This document shows positions 56,671-64,000 of a DNA stretch of 64,000 nt, piece by piece. Source of the DNA: Candidatus Paceibacterota bacterium (GTDB lineage Bacteria; Actinomycetota; Actinomycetes; Nanopelagicales; Nanopelagicaceae); assembly GCA_035530615.1 (NCBI GenBank), contig DATKUL010000002.1, forward strand, positions 62,001-126,000, written 5' to 3'. Position 1 is the first letter of the stretch, and every line of letters begins with the position of its first letter. Below the pieces are notes generated by a model. It did not search any database. It saw only the letters and a program-made list of their open reading frames with translations, and was not told the origin of the DNA. The translations under genes and the position numbers were made by a program.

Positions 56671-57954
56671 TTAGATTTTTTGGAATGGATTGTTAAAAAC
56701 AGTTTCTTCAGTTGCCTCAAGTTCAAGAAGTCGGTTCCATTTAGCGGTTCGCTCTGATCCGTGAGTGGAACCGACTTTAATTTGACCGGCTCCCCAACCA
56801 GTTGCTAAATCTGCCAACCAACTATCTTCGGTCTCTCCCGAGCGTGCTGAAACAATCGTGGAGAAACCATGTTCCTGTGCGTGGCGAAGTACATGATGAG
56901 TCTGAGTGACTAGCCCATTCTGATTGGGCTTGATAAGAATCGAATTTGCGCTCTGAGTGTCGATGCCTTGGGAGAGTCGAGTCAGATTCGTTGTAAAAAG
57001 ATCATCACCCACTACTTGGATTGGCTTTGGCAGTTCGGTCATGAATCGATCCCAAGAACTCCAGTCATCTTCCGCGAAGGGATCCTCAATAGAGGCTATG
57101 GGGTGTGACGACAATAATGCAATGAGTTGTTCGCGCCATTGTTCTGGCGTGAAAACCATATTTGAACTTCGAGATATGTAATTTCCTTGATCGTAAAATT
57201 GGCTCGCTGCGATATCGAGTGCAATAGAAACTTCTTCTCCAGGTGTGAGTCCTACTGCCTCAATACATTGCTCCACAAATGTGCACGCTTCCGAGGAGCC
57301 CTCAAAAGGAATACCTAGTCCACCTTCATCTGCAACCAGATTTGTTATAAACCCTCGTGATGCTCCGATTCTTGCGGCGGTATCACGGATTGCAACGATC
57401 CAGGAGAGGGCTTGTTCGAATGTTGCTGCGCCATGTGGGATGACAAGAACATCTTGAATATCAATGGCCCCGTTGGCATGCGCACCACCTGAAAGGATAT
57501 TCACCATCGGCATGGGAATATTCAATACGCCCGTGGGTTGATAGAACCGGGCCATGGATAGTCCACGAGTACGCGCCGCTGCTTCGACTGTAACGAGCGA
57601 CACCGCCAAGGTTGCGTTTGCTCCTAAAATTTCGTGTCGCTCCGTTGCATCGATTTCGCAGAGCAGGTCATCAGTTAGTTGCGAATCAGCAACTGTGCCG
57701 ATAAGTCGTGGGCGGATTACGTTATTGATGTTGGCGACGGCTGTATATACGCTCTTACCGCCAAAAAAATTCTCCGCATGTGGTCCACCGCTGTCACGGA
57801 GTTCGAACGCCTCATGGACTCCGGTAGACGCACCGGACGGCACACTCACCTTATGGACACTGCCGTCGCTTAGAGTCATTCGGGCGCAGACGGTTGGTCG
57901 TCCGCGAGAGTCAAGAACCTGCAACCCCTGAAGATCTCGTATTGTGATGCTCAT
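56671..57954 (-). CDS. Enolase paralogue with altered active site
   Basis: 427 aa, full enolase fold. The metal ligands are kept (Asp247, Glu290, Asp317), as are the base Lys342 (LIKPNQNG), Lys393, Glu210 (VADEGG), His159 (GGAHAN), the mobile loop PSGASTGVHEA and the phosphate-binding Arg371-Ser372. Two residues that contact the leaving hydroxyl in enolase differ: the Glu of QEF is Asp168 (IQDV), and the His of SHRSGET is Ala370 (SARSGET). It probably acts on a 2-phospho acid other than 2-phosphoglycerate. ATG 57954 overlaps the kinase stop. It is not a clear glycolytic enolase. Confidence 0.85.
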   Translation of the reverse strand: MSITIRDLQGLQVLDSRGRPTVCARMTLSDGSVHKVSVPSGASTGVHEAFELRDSGGPHAENFFGGKSVYTAVANINNVIRPRLIGTVADSQLTDDLLCEIDATERHEILGANATLAVSLVTVEAAARTRGLSMARFYQPTGVLNIPMPMVNILSGGAHANGAIDIQDVLVIPHGAATFEQALSWIVAIRDTAARIGASRGFITNLVADEGGLGIPFEGSSEACTFVEQCIEAVGLTPGEEVSIALDIAASQFYDQGNYISRSSNMVFTPEQWREQLIALLSSHPIASIEDPFAEDDWSSWDRFMTELPKPIQVVGDDLFTTNLTRLSQGIDTQSANSILIKPNQNGLVTQTHHVLRHAQEHGFSTIVSARSGETEDSWLADLATGWGAGQIKVGSTHGSERTAKWNRLLELEATEETVFNNPFQKI

Positions 57955-58943
57955 GCTTGAGAGAATATCTCAGTTATCGTGGGAGGTGTCTCACTTTGTA
58001 AAATAGTCAAGGCACGACGGCGAAGACGATCTTGTGCAGCCGAGTCAAGATAACCTACGGGGGATTGTCCATCTACGCGGGCAAGCGCAATGGCGGCGAC
58101 GTGCCAAGGTAGTGAGGCAGATACTGGACTCTCGGATGATTTTTCATATGCTTGAACAAAAGCGTCAGCTGCTTGGGCAAGCAGAATTTTTTTGTCTTGT
58201 TCCTGAAAAAACTCATATTTGCACAGTAAGTGTGCCAACAAGAACCCCAAATCAAACACAGGATTGCCAGTATGCGCAACCTCGAAATCCAGCACGATGA
58301 CTTTTGATCGACCGTCAACGAGGATATTCTTAGGAGAGTAATCGCCGTGAACAAGGCAAGGTTTGTCTTCGAGAAGTTCGGTAATCAACGCCCCTATGCG
58401 TTTTGAGATACTTTCATGCTTAGTGGCTACGGTTCGATAAAATGGGCTGATTCGCAATTGTTCGAAAAGGGAATCCTCTTGAAATTCCTGAAGTATTGCT
58501 GGATCTTTGGCGGTATTTCTATGCCAGAGACCCAAGATTTGACCTAAGTGCGCTGCTATATCAGGTTGAATCGAACCTGATAGCAGATCTTCTTTCCAGA
58601 TCGTCATTGTCCGCGGTGCCCGTTCAATAATCAAAATGAATTGATCCGGATCGACATCGTAAAGTTTTGGAACATTTTCCGGTGTTAGTTTGTGCAAGAC
58701 TTCTATTGCGTGCGCTTCCACAATAGCTCTGCGCTGGTCAGCTATCCATTCTGACGCGACTTTCAATTCAGGTAACGCCTGCTTTAAAACTAAATCTTTT
58801 CCCTCTCCGGAAACAGCGAGAACAACATTAGAAACCCCTCCGGTGAGAATTTCAACGAGTGGACTCGATTCTGGTGAAAAGATTTCTCGATCTTTAAAGT
58901 ATGCCACAACCGTCCCCTGATCAAGAAGTTTAGGATTGAGCAT
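57951..58943 (-). CDS. Small-molecule kinase, APH / methylthioribose-kinase-like
   Basis: 330 aa. Protein-kinase-like fold: the N-terminal loop TGGVSNVVLAV, the ATP Lys in LVLKQALP, the catalytic CLVHGDYSPKNILVDG and the metal motif IVLDFEVAHTGNP. DFE in place of DxD resembles methylthioribose kinase. It phosphorylates a small hydroxyl compound; overlap with the enolase-like gene suggests it makes that enzyme's phosphorylated substrate. ATG 58943 has GAGAGG upstream. Divergent from the ABC-transporter gene. Confidence 0.82.
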   Translation of the reverse strand: MLNPKLLDQGTVVAYFKDREIFSPESSPLVEILTGGVSNVVLAVSGEGKDLVLKQALPELKVASEWIADQRRAIVEAHAIEVLHKLTPENVPKLYDVDPDQFILIIERAPRTMTIWKEDLLSGSIQPDIAAHLGQILGLWHRNTAKDPAILQEFQEDSLFEQLRISPFYRTVATKHESISKRIGALITELLEDKPCLVHGDYSPKNILVDGRSKVIVLDFEVAHTGNPVFDLGFLLAHLLCKYEFFQEQDKKILLAQAADAFVQAYEKSSESPVSASLPWHVAAIALARVDGQSPVGYLDSAAQDRLRRRALTILQSETPPTITEIFSQA

Positions 58944-59168
58944 GGGCGCCTCTCAAGTCACTCTTCAGACAGTTGGTCTCTGGAGGAATTCGCGATAGTA
59001 GATCCTTGGTATTGTTGGTCCGCGTAATTCTTACAGACGCAATTCTAATGAATCTACACCCTTGCGGAGTACCTGGCGCCGTCGGGTTTGGGAATCGAGG
59101 GCTGCCCGCCCCGGAGAAATCGCATGAGGGTTACAAGTCAGAGGGGTAGTCCTTTCCATACGGGACCG

Positions 59169-59207
59169 TTTGAGTCTAGATTACGCTCTACATAATCTAG
59201 ACTCAAA
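59169..59207. promoter_or_regulatory. Tandem operator and promoter of the ABC-transporter gene
   Basis: Perfect inverted repeat: TTTGAGTCTAGATTA (59169-59183), 9 bases, TAATCTAGACTCAAA (59193-59207). Each arm holds its own TCTAGA, with centres 21 bp apart, i.e. two helical turns, so two dimer sites fit. The same bases form TTGAGT (59170-59175), 17 bp, TAATCT (59193-59198), so a bound regulator would block the promoter. Confidence 0.75.
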
Positions 59208-59225
59208 TTTATTGGAGGTCCATCT

Positions 59226-60563
59226 GTGAAATCTCGCTACAAAACCTTAAAGGTATTTGGTGCAGCCGTTGCTGTACTTAGTTTGGTGCTCACGGGTTGC
59301 TCCAGCACATCAACTCCAAGCGCAACAGACGAGACGAAGGAAGTTACCCTCAACTGGTGGTGGTGGGGCACTGGAGATGTTCCCAAGATGAATACTTGGG
59401 TTGACTGGGTTGCGAAAGCATATGAAGACGCGCACCCGGGCGTCACCATCAAGTACGAAGAGAGAACAGATACTGATATTACAACCGCCTTTGAAGCGGC
59501 AGCCGCGGCAAAGTCAGGTCCTGACATTGCACCAGCTTGGGCAAGCAGTCCAGTACTCAGCCAGGTCTGGGCCGGGAACGTCTCTCCCATTTCCGATTAT
59601 GTAGATAAGACAGAAATGGATAATTGGTTAAATACGGCTGAAAATGCTTATGAAGGGAAGATTTGGGCAGCACCTACTTACATCGTTGGGTTGCCAATCG
59701 TGTACAACAAGACCCTCTTTAAGAAAGCCGGCATTGATACAGAGACTCCACCCGCAACGTGGAACGATTTCCTTGGACTTTGTACATCTCTCAACAAGGC
59801 TGGGATCACCCCAATTGTTGGAGGTAACCGCGGTGGGTTTGAAGGTTCATGGTGGTTTGCGCATCTCGGCAAGCAATATATGGATGCGCCATCAGACCTT
59901 CAAAAGGCGGCAGTTTCGGGAGACTTCACTCGAATTGCGCCATGGGCTAGCAAGTTCGATGAAATGTTTAAGAACAATTGCTTTAACAAAGACATTAACA
60001 GCCTTGAACTTCAAGAAAAATATGATGTGTTCAATAAAGGCGGGGCTGGAATGGTCCTTGCTATTGATGGAGCCGCTCTCGGTGCAGCAGATGCATTGGG
60101 TCAAAGCAACATCGGCATCATGACCCTTCCTGTCTTTGGAGATGGAGCCATGGCGAAGTACTACACCGCTACGCAATCTATCTCGCACTTCATTACTAGT
60201 TGGAGCCCAAATAAGGAAGTTTCTGCAGACTTCATCAAGTTTTGGCATTCGACCGAGTCACTTAACAAGTGGTTCGAATTAACTGGTGTTATGCCTGCCG
60301 ATAGTCGATTTGATCAGAGCACTGTTACTGACCCAGTCAAGCAAGCACTCTTTGCTCTTAACAAACTACCCAGCGTCTGGCTAAGCAACTTTGAACCAGG
60401 TTCTGTTTTCGAGCAAGCAGATCTTGCTGGTGGTCAGTTAATTAGTACCCGTAAAGGTGATGGTCCAGCAGACATCGCCCTCTGGAAGAAAGCATCCGAA
60501 AGCTGGGTAACGCAAAAGCCAGAAGAGGTCGCTAACTTCAAAAAGTGGGCAGGAATAAAGTAG
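59226..60563 (+). CDS. ABC transporter sugar-type substrate-binding lipoprotein
   Basis: 445 aa. A lipoprotein signal with lipobox LTGC (VLSLVLTGCSSTS) fixes it outside the membrane. It is a family 1 binding protein (WWWWGTGDVPKMNTWVDW, then AAPTYIVGLPIVYNKTLFKK). Such proteins bind sugars or polyols; substrate unknown. GTG 59226 has GGAGG seven bases upstream. Controlled by the tandem operator, and followed by a strong hairpin before the permease gene. Confidence 0.92.
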   Translation: MKSRYKTLKVFGAAVAVLSLVLTGCSSTSTPSATDETKEVTLNWWWWGTGDVPKMNTWVDWVAKAYEDAHPGVTIKYEERTDTDITTAFEAAAAAKSGPDIAPAWASSPVLSQVWAGNVSPISDYVDKTEMDNWLNTAENAYEGKIWAAPTYIVGLPIVYNKTLFKKAGIDTETPPATWNDFLGLCTSLNKAGITPIVGGNRGGFEGSWWFAHLGKQYMDAPSDLQKAAVSGDFTRIAPWASKFDEMFKNNCFNKDINSLELQEKYDVFNKGGAGMVLAIDGAALGAADALGQSNIGIMTLPVFGDGAMAKYYTATQSISHFITSWSPNKEVSADFIKFWHSTESLNKWFELTGVMPADSRFDQSTVTDPVKQALFALNKLPSVWLSNFEPGSVFEQADLAGGQLISTRKGDGPADIALWKKASESWVTQKPEEVANFKKWAGIK

Positions 60564-60579
60564 TAAACTGACGGAAGTC

Positions 60580-60629
60580 AAGAAACCCCCTCGTCTGGTT
60601 TTTGATAACCAGTTCGAGGGGGTTTCTTT
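60580..60629 (+). terminator. Long hairpin between binding-protein and permease genes
   Basis: AAGAAACCCCCTCG (60580-60593) pairs with CGAGGGGGTTTCTT (60615-60628), with an inner CTGGTT/AACCAG stem. Only a short T run follows. It probably ends part of the transcripts, so that more binding protein than permease is made, or protects the upstream mRNA. Confidence 0.75.
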
Positions 60630-60647
60630 AAGAAGGGATCTCCCTAA

Positions 60648-62471
60648 ATGAAGGTACCTATGGCCAGTAAAACAGGGTCAATACGGAAATCTACCGTCGC
60701 GTTTGGCTACACAGCGCCAGCCATCGCATTAATGCTATTGGTCTTTGCGTATCCACTTATTCAAATTGGGCTACTTGCTTTTCGTCGCTCAGGGAAATTT
60801 GTTGGATTAGCAAATTACAGAGCCTTGGAAAGTGACACTGTTTTTCGAACATCCCTTTTCAATAATCTAAAATTACTAGCACTCGTCCCCGTTATAATTT
60901 TGATTTCTCTCGTTCTCGCAGTAGTTATTAATGAGCGTCCTCGTGGATGGACCATTCATAGATTCGTAATTCTGATTCCCTTCATCTTACCTATCCCGGT
61001 GTCTGCAATTGCAATCGCAGCGATTGTTGCCTACAGGGGCGGACTAAACCAACTTCTCAATAGTGTTGGATTAGATTTTCTTGCCGTCGATTGGCTTGGG
61101 CAGGCGAACACGTCATTCTTTATTATTTGCGCAGCATTGATCTGGCGAGAAATTGGTTTCAGTTCGATCCTAATTTTCTCGCGTTTAGGAAATATTGATC
61201 AAGAAATTGTGGAGGCCGCAGAAATTGATGGGGCTGGTTGGTGGCGCCGATTAAGGTATGCAATATTGCCACAGATCGCTGGAGTGCTCATTACATTGAT
61301 TGTTCTCGAGGTTATTACAGTATTTTTCTATACCTTTGAGTGGGTCTACATGCTTACTCGTGGTGGCCCAGCGGGATCAACAATGGTTGTTGATCTCTAT
61401 ATTTTTCAACAAGCGGTGCAATTCCGGTCCATTGGAATTGCAACTGCAGCATCTAGTGTCGTCGTCATCCTGCTTCTAGTAATTCTCTTTAGCAGCAAAC
61501 TACTACAGGCATTCTCTGTATTGCGAAGAAGAAGACGCCTCGTCCCCAAAGCATTCAGCCCCCTTTCGGCCAATATAAAATCGTCGCCACGAACACCATC
61601 ACGAGCGAGTAAATTCAAGCGTTCAAGGATTGGCTATAAACTTAATTCCACTGTAAAACTGCTCGTGTCTTTAAGCCGACATCTACTGCTCTTGATATTT
61701 AGTACAATGTTTCTTATTCCTCTTTATTTCATAATTGTTAATGCATTTAAGACCACTCTAGATTACGGAGATTCACCGTGGTCTATTCCATTGAAACCCA
61801 CTCTAAGGGCATTTCATGAAGTATTCTCGCGTGGAGAGATTTTAACTTGGTTTAGAAACAGTGTTGTTGTAACTTTCGGAACCGTTTTATTGATCACGAT
61901 TACTGGCATTCTGGCTAGTTACTATGTCTCCACCTCAAGAAATTGGATAAATGGTGCCTTTCGAAAAATATTCTTACCTTTACTTGCGGTGCCACCAATT
62001 ATAATAATAGTTCCGCTTTTTGTACTATTTAGTAATCTTGGTTTGATAAATTCTTTTGTTGGCGCAATTATTGTTTTTACGGGTCTCCTGCTTCCATTTA
62101 GTTGTTATCTCTTGCTCGGATTTTTTGACACGTTTCCAAAAGAAATTCTGGAAGCAGCATCAATGGATGGGGCTGGGCGACTGTCGACCCTTTTCCGGGT
62201 AGTTTTGCCAACCGCTAAGGCCGCGATTGGAACGCAGCTAGTGCTTAATATGCTCTATGTTTGGAATTCGCTTTTGATTGTTCTCATCTTCTTGCAAGGA
62301 AACGATCGGCGTACACTCGCTGCGGGTATTAGCGTCTTTCAAGGACGTTTTTTCCGAGACACACCTCTTGTTATGGCAGCTTCATTGCTCGTAATTTTGC
62401 CAATGTTTGCTGTTTACTTATTCGCGCAGCGATATTTCCGTCGTGGCATTATGGCTGGTGCAGTGAAATGA
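60648..62471 (+). CDS. Fused ABC sugar permease (UgpA-like + UgpE-like halves)
   Basis: 607 aa. Two complete permease halves in one chain: residues 1 to about 285 (MalF/UgpA type; EAA loop EIVEAAEIDGAGWWRRLRYA) and about 330-607 (MalG/UgpE type; EAA loop EILEAASMDGAGRLSTLFRV). They are joined by a basic linker (VLRRRRRLVPKAFSP...SKFKRSRIG). These are normally separate genes. No frame interruption is seen. No ATPase gene lies nearby, so a shared MsiK-type ATPase is likely. ATG 60648 has AGGGA upstream; ATG 60660 is an alternative. Confidence 0.9.
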   Translation: MKVPMASKTGSIRKSTVAFGYTAPAIALMLLVFAYPLIQIGLLAFRRSGKFVGLANYRALESDTVFRTSLFNNLKLLALVPVIILISLVLAVVINERPRGWTIHRFVILIPFILPIPVSAIAIAAIVAYRGGLNQLLNSVGLDFLAVDWLGQANTSFFIICAALIWREIGFSSILIFSRLGNIDQEIVEAAEIDGAGWWRRLRYAILPQIAGVLITLIVLEVITVFFYTFEWVYMLTRGGPAGSTMVVDLYIFQQAVQFRSIGIATAASSVVVILLLVILFSSKLLQAFSVLRRRRRLVPKAFSPLSANIKSSPRTPSRASKFKRSRIGYKLNSTVKLLVSLSRHLLLLIFSTMFLIPLYFIIVNAFKTTLDYGDSPWSIPLKPTLRAFHEVFSRGEILTWFRNSVVVTFGTVLLITITGILASYYVSTSRNWINGAFRKIFLPLLAVPPIIIIVPLFVLFSNLGLINSFVGAIIVFTGLLLPFSCYLLLGFFDTFPKEILEAASMDGAGRLSTLFRVVLPTAKAAIGTQLVLNMLYVWNSLLIVLIFLQGNDRRTLAAGISVFQGRFFRDTPLVMAASLLVILPMFAVYLFAQRYFRRGIMAGAVK

Positions 62472-62475
62472 AAGA

Positions 62476-63564
62476 TCAAGACAGGGAATTGACTGCACGT
62501 TCAATTCCTGCAAGCACAAGGTCAATCTCGCCTTCGGATAGCATGTCTGGACTGATATAAAGACTTTCTGATAAATCAAGAACTATGGATGGATTCTCGT
62601 TTACCAACGATGTGTATACCCTCTGCGCAACATCTGTAGGCTGAGAGGGATCAAAGGAAATCTTTACTCGGGGAACCGGCTGTCCTGCTTGATTCACGTT
62701 CTCGGTAGTTCCGGCAACACCTGGGATCTTTTGTAAGCCAGAATTAATTGCTTGGCAGTCGCGGAGCCAACCTTTGAAATCTTCTTCGTGATCGTGAGCT
62801 ATATACATTTCTACAGCTTGGAGCAATCCAAATATTTCCTCTTTGCCTACTTTGAACGCTCTTGCTATCTCTTGGTTGGGAGCGGCAAGCGAGGCGGCAA
62901 CGTCCAAGATTTTAGATTTGCCCATCATCAGACCGCTGGCTTGGGGCCCTCTCAATGCCTTTCCTCCGCTAAATAAGACAACATCAGCTCCAGCATCTGC
63001 GGTGAAGAACCAAAGGTTTGAAACTGGTGGCAACTGAGCCGCTGCATCAACAATTACAGGGATTTTGTACTTTTTGGCAATCTTGACCGTAGAAATGATG
63101 TCGAGGGCGTCTGCTCCCACATAAGAACCGGCAACCCAGAAGATAGCTAAAGTGTTTTCATTGATTGCCTTTTCCAAATCTTCTTCTGTTCTCTTGCCAC
63201 TGGTGCCGTATTCCTTGATTTTGGCGCCGGCAAATGTAATCGCCTGGTCATAGGGGATCCGATGAGATTTATCAATGAGAACATCGGTCCGAGTGGGCGA
63301 GTCGGACAATCTACCTACCGCCAAGATGGAAAGAACAATTGCAGAGGCGCAGCCAGGGGTTATGTAGGCCGCCTCATTGCGAGTAATTTCAGCGAGCCTC
63401 CTTCCTGCTGCTGCATGCAAGCTTTGCATATCAACAAAAGATTCTGCGCCTCGGTTCATGGCTTCAATGACCTCAGGAAGCATTAAAGAACCTCCGAGTC
63501 GCGTGTACGTTGTCGCGCCATTTATCACGCGTTTTATACCAAGAGATTCATAAGATATTTTCAG
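62476..63564 (-). CDS. SelA/DgaE-like PLP enzyme, probable CTG start
   Basis: 362 aa if started at CTG 63564. That start gives MKISYESLGIKRVINGATTY, the expected family N-terminus, and has GGAG eight bases upstream. GTG 63528 would cut off the conserved YESLGIKR. The PLP Lys is in VVLFSGGKALRGPQASGLMM. The family includes selenocysteine synthase and D-glucosaminate-6-phosphate ammonia-lyase; without a selenium context a lyase or aldolase on an amino acid or amino-sugar acid is likely. It is convergent with the permease gene, four bases apart. Confidence 0.8.
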   Translation of the reverse strand: MKISYESLGIKRVINGATTYTRLGGSLMLPEVIEAMNRGAESFVDMQSLHAAAGRRLAEITRNEAAYITPGCASAIVLSILAVGRLSDSPTRTDVLIDKSHRIPYDQAITFAGAKIKEYGTSGKRTEEDLEKAINENTLAIFWVAGSYVGADALDIISTVKIAKKYKIPVIVDAAAQLPPVSNLWFFTADAGADVVLFSGGKALRGPQASGLMMGKSKILDVAASLAAPNQEIARAFKVGKEEIFGLLQAVEMYIAHDHEEDFKGWLRDCQAINSGLQKIPGVAGTTENVNQAGQPVPRVKISFDPSQPTDVAQRVYTSLVNENPSIVLDLSESLYISPDMLSEGEIDLVLAGIERAVNSLS

Positions 63565-63618
63565 TTGAGTGTCTCCAATTCTTCACCAATGATCATTACA
63601 AAACTAATCTTCGTGTAG

Positions 63619-64000
63619 TTATTTTTTTACGCTAAAACCACCGTCTACGAGCAAGGAGGCGCCTGTTATATATGACGCCGCATCCGAGGAGAGGAAACAG
63701 ACGGCTTCGGCTACTTCCTCAGGCATGCCCATTCTGTTGAGCGCGGTATTTCTGATTGCCTCTTCGAAGTCTTTCTCTGTCGCAGTGTCCCAGACTGGCG
63801 TTAAAATCGGACCCGGTAGTACGGAATTAACTCTAATTTTTGGTCCGTATTCAACGGCCAATTGATTGCTCAATGAAACAATGCCGCCCTTGGTTGCTGC
63901 ATAGACACCATGTCCGGGGAACCCCAAACGCGCATGTACTGATGCCGTATTAACCATACTTCCATGCGTTTCTTCGAGGTCGCCGAGAAAGACGATCACA
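63619..64000 (-). CDS. Short-chain dehydrogenase/reductase, partial
   Basis: The 126 C-terminal residues of an SDR; the N-terminal cofactor domain lies beyond the window. Catalytic Ser in VNTASVHARLG and Tyr-Lys in GVYAATKGGIVSL are visible, then RVNSVLPGPILTPVW and the terminal SYITGASLLVDGG. It oxidises or reduces a hydroxyl group with NAD(P). Same strand as the SelA-like gene and 54 bases from its start, so probably one operon. Confidence 0.88.
   Translation of the reverse strand, partial: VIVFLGDLEETHGSMVNTASVHARLGFPGHGVYAATKGGIVSLSNQLAVEYGPKIRVNSVLPGPILTPVWDTATEKDFEEAIRNTALNRMGMPEEVAEAVCFLSSDAASYITGASLLVDGGFSVKK

Noticed and set aside
1-64000. CRISPR array or rRNA operon
   Set aside because: No regularly spaced repeats and no rRNA sequence seen on either strand.

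Overview
The window reads as a chromosomal segment of an actinobacterium (Actinomycetota) with roughly even base composition. The evidence is gene content and order: tandem clpP1-clpP2 after tig, then clpX-valS-folC-DUF4233-ndk, then mreBCD-mrdA-rodA, an RNase E/G gene, rplU-rpmA-obgE-proB-proA, gatC-gatA-gatB, a mycobacterial-type RpiB and a group II truncated haemoglobin. Many GTG starts, many ATGA stop/start overlaps and several probable leaderless promoters fit this. A low- to mid-GC aquatic lineage such as Nanopelagicales is my guess; the sequence alone does not settle it.

Layout. 1-11.8 kb: the C-terminus of a secreted Ig-like protein, tRNA-Arg, then ettA, a thioesterase, a GH13 glucosidase, glbO, an MscS channel, an HNH nuclease, pepN, trmB, rpiB and three envelope genes (Met/Gly-rich, collagen-like, and a 47-aa membrane protein). 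11.8-15.0 kb: an accessory patch ending at tRNA-Gly/tRNA-Pro, holding a frameshifted hicA with intact hicB, a Fic gene with its own operators, a second truncated hicAB copy, a decayed TIR-like gene, and a tail-to-tail toxin/XRE-antitoxin pair. 15.5-32.8 kb: conserved core (proteostasis, valS, folC, cell-shape operon) with two MFS transporters. 32.9-34.2 kb: an inserted two-gene unit, an XRE regulator plus an unknown protein, under a 33-bp palindrome. 34.5-43.6 kb: RNase E/G, ribosomal proteins, obgE, proline biosynthesis, a FnIII-like secreted protein and a serine hydrolase.

43.6-51.5 kb is the most unusual region. Toxin-antitoxin modules (AbiE, an orphan HTH antitoxin, YefM/YoeB, an AbiEi fragment, MazEF) and a 1148-aa KAP-type NTPase are stacked behind proA. 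Two further broken copies of the proA 3' end sit between the modules, each placed at the edge of a cassette. This looks like a hotspot where cassettes accrete at the proA 3' terminus.

51.6-54.9 kb is gatCAB. 54.9-64 kb is a catabolic-looking locus: a D-threonine-aldolase-like PLP enzyme, RidA, an enolase paralogue altered at two leaving-group positions, an APH-type kinase, a sugar-type binding protein, a single-chain fused ABC permease, a SelA/DgaE-like PLP enzyme and an SDR dehydrogenase. The divergent promoter between kinase and binding protein carries two tandem TCTAGA-centred operators. I propose import of a hydroxylated or aminated acid, phosphorylation, enolase-type elimination and PLP/RidA processing; the substrate is unknown.
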